A stretch of 64,000 nucleotides of DNA from Tamlana sp. 2_MG-2023 (GTDB taxonomy: Bacteria > Bacteroidota > Bacteroidia > Flavobacteriales > Flavobacteriaceae). Below, piece by piece: positions 62,919 through 64,000 of this stretch. The notes beneath the pieces were generated by a model. That model was not told the origin of the DNA and did no database searches. It saw only the letters and a program-made list of their open reading frames with translations. Each line of letters starts with the position of its first letter. The stretch's first letter is position 1. Position numbers and translations under genes: made by a program. The stretch spans positions 372,001 to 436,000 of the forward strand of contig NZ_JAUOSF010000002.1 in NCBI RefSeq assembly GCF_030548465.1, read 5' to 3'.

Positions 62919-63866
62919 ATGATTTATAGTAAAAAAGCAATTGTTTGGGATTTCTCGATTTTACAATTAACCGAAAACAAGTTCTGGTGTCGAGGTGTTG
63001 TTCTGAAGGGAAACAAACCATGGCAGAACAAAAAAAATAATACATTAAGAAATGCTTTAAGTGTACTTAAAACGTATTTCAGGCCAGTATACGCAAATCA
63101 AGAAATTAAAATTCATTTACAAGGAAAAACGATTACCACAGAAACCGATGCCCGAGGTCGATTTGAAATTATATTGGAAACTAATTCCTTAGAAGTTAAA
63201 ATCATGATGGATGATTCATACTTGAACATCGAAAATAATTATGTTACCACTTTTACTGCGCCTTCGGGATATTTAGACATAATTTCAGACATTGACGACA
63301 CTATTTTGGTATCTAATACTTCAAATTTATTTAAAAGAATTAAAACCTTATTGTTTTTTGTTCCCGAAAAAAGAGATGTCATCGTATTTACACAAAAGAT
63401 ATTTCAAGAATGGCAAGAAGTAAATCCGAGACTTTTTTATGTTTCGAAAAGTGAAAGTAATTTATACGGTATTTTAACAGCTTTTATAAAATATAATAGC
63501 CTACCGAAAGGTTTGTTAATATTAACGCCTTATTTAAATTTTACGCAATTAATTAAAGGGTATAAACCTGAAAATTTTAAACTTGATGCCGTTCGTTTTT
63601 TAATCAAGAATACCAGGAGTGAAAAATATGTTTTGGTGGGTGATGATAGTCAGAAAGATATGTTCATTTATACAATCATTGCCAATGAGTTTCCCGAATT
63701 AATTTTAAAAATTTATATTAGACAAACGGGTAAAAAAGTTAGTAAAAGTCAAAGTCGAATGTGGCAAAACCTAACAGCCACAGGGATTTCTGCTTCATAC
63801 TTTTTACCTGAACATGAAGATGCCGTTTTAGAAGAAATCAAGAAGTTAAAACTTAAATTAATATGA
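62919..63866 (+). CDS. App1-type phosphatidate phosphatase
   Basis: 315 residues. The HAD-type catalytic motif SDIDDTILVSNTSNLF (DxDxT) is at about residues 125-140; VSKSESNLYGIL and VGDDSQKDMFIY complete the site. This matches the App1/DUF2183 domain, which dephosphorylates phosphatidic acid to diacylglycerol. The N-terminal part (KNNTLRNALSVLKTYF, TTETDARGRFEI) is a beta-domain seen in bacterial members. Its stop codon overlaps the next start (ATGA). Confidence 0.88.
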   Translation: MIYSKKAIVWDFSILQLTENKFWCRGVVLKGNKPWQNKKNNTLRNALSVLKTYFRPVYANQEIKIHLQGKTITTETDARGRFEIILETNSLEVKIMMDDSYLNIENNYVTTFTAPSGYLDIISDIDDTILVSNTSNLFKRIKTLLFFVPEKRDVIVFTQKIFQEWQEVNPRLFYVSKSESNLYGILTAFIKYNSLPKGLLILTPYLNFTQLIKGYKPENFKLDAVRFLIKNTRSEKYVLVGDDSQKDMFIYTIIANEFPELILKIYIRQTGKKVSKSQSRMWQNLTATGISASYFLPEHEDAVLEEIKKLKLKLI

Positions 63867-64000
63867 GATTATTATTTGTAGTCAATCCGATTTCCGGAGG
63901 TGTAAACAAGGAGCCTTTTTTAAAAGAAGCAAAATCTATTTGCAAAAACTACGGACTTGAATTTAAAATTTTTACAACTACAGGGGTTAACGACAACGAA
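63863..64000 (+). CDS. Diacylglycerol/lipid kinase, 5' part
   Basis: 46 codons up to the end of the window; no stop. MRLLFVVNPISGGVNKEPFL contains the NPxSGG nucleotide-binding start of DAGK-family lipid kinases. It overlaps App1 by four bases. It would phosphorylate diacylglycerol or a related lipid, the reverse of the App1 reaction. Confidence 0.8.
   Translation, partial: MRLLFVVNPISGGVNKEPFLKEAKSICKNYGLEFKIFTTTGVNDNE

Overview
The window is AT-rich and comes from a marine member of the Bacteroidota, almost certainly the family Flavobacteriaceae. Several things point there. Many genes are preceded by the Bacteroidota promoter element TAnnTTTG. An alginate lyase carries a type IX secretion (T9SS) C-terminal sorting domain. 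The branched-chain 2-oxoacid dehydrogenase E1 alpha and beta subunits are fused. Families such as DUF6268, DUF4625, DUF1835 and DUF3817 are present, and short palindromic repeats of the kind common in flavobacterial intergenic DNA recur. A PL7 alginate lyase and a GH16 lipoprotein suggest a life on algal polysaccharides. No rRNA, tRNA, CRISPR array or complete insertion sequence was recognised.

Layout. 1-6.2 kb: a TetR regulator with a perfect operator and a co-transcribed NAD(P)-binding protein, an EamA permease, an SLC13 carboxylate transporter, an outer-membrane barrel and an SDR reductase. 6.5-11 kb: a module of two small coiled-coil proteins, a membrane patatin phospholipase and an M19-like metallohydrolase. 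11.2-14.8 kb: FrnE-type DsbA, outer-membrane phospholipase A, a 55-residue membrane microprotein, an HD phosphohydrolase flanked by repeats, and an Ohr/OsmC peroxidase. 14.9-17.7 kb: a GH16 lipoprotein divergent from a secreted amidotransferase-fold protein. 17.7-23.7 kb: a Fur/Zur-type regulator divergent from a seven-gene operon (merC, folE, DUF4625 lipoprotein, COG0523 GTPase, ABC ATPase, His-rich permease, DUF3299-like protein). Two matching palindromes cover its promoter, so this looks like a zinc-starvation operon.

23.9-29.4 kb: an Old Yellow Enzyme, then a large KAP-family P-loop NTPase set between three homologous ~95-110 bp repeats, a candidate accessory or defence island. 29.4-42.3 kb: a porin, a DedA protein, a MscS channel, an aldo/keto reductase, a 3D-domain lipoprotein, the fused E1, and an operon of a 2OG-Fe(II) oxygenase, SUI1, DUF1835, nucleoside phosphorylase and GNAT, followed by an orphan cytoplasmic substrate-binding protein. 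42.6-47.7 kb: secreted alginate lyase with an operator-like palindrome, a TlpA-like lipoprotein and bifunctional Nnr.

47.8-53.5 kb: the threonine operon thrA-thrB-thrC. It is preceded by a 35-codon Thr/Ile-rich leader peptide not previously called here, and interrupted between thrB and thrC by a four-helix-bundle (S23-type) gene embedded in heptad-based repeats. 53.5-64 kb: a maltoporin-like porin, a hybrid histidine kinase, gcvT, glutaminase, a RmlD-like protein, PCD, YebC, a Gfo/Idh/MocA oxidoreductase, and an App1 phosphatidate phosphatase translationally coupled to a diacylglycerol kinase that runs off the end.
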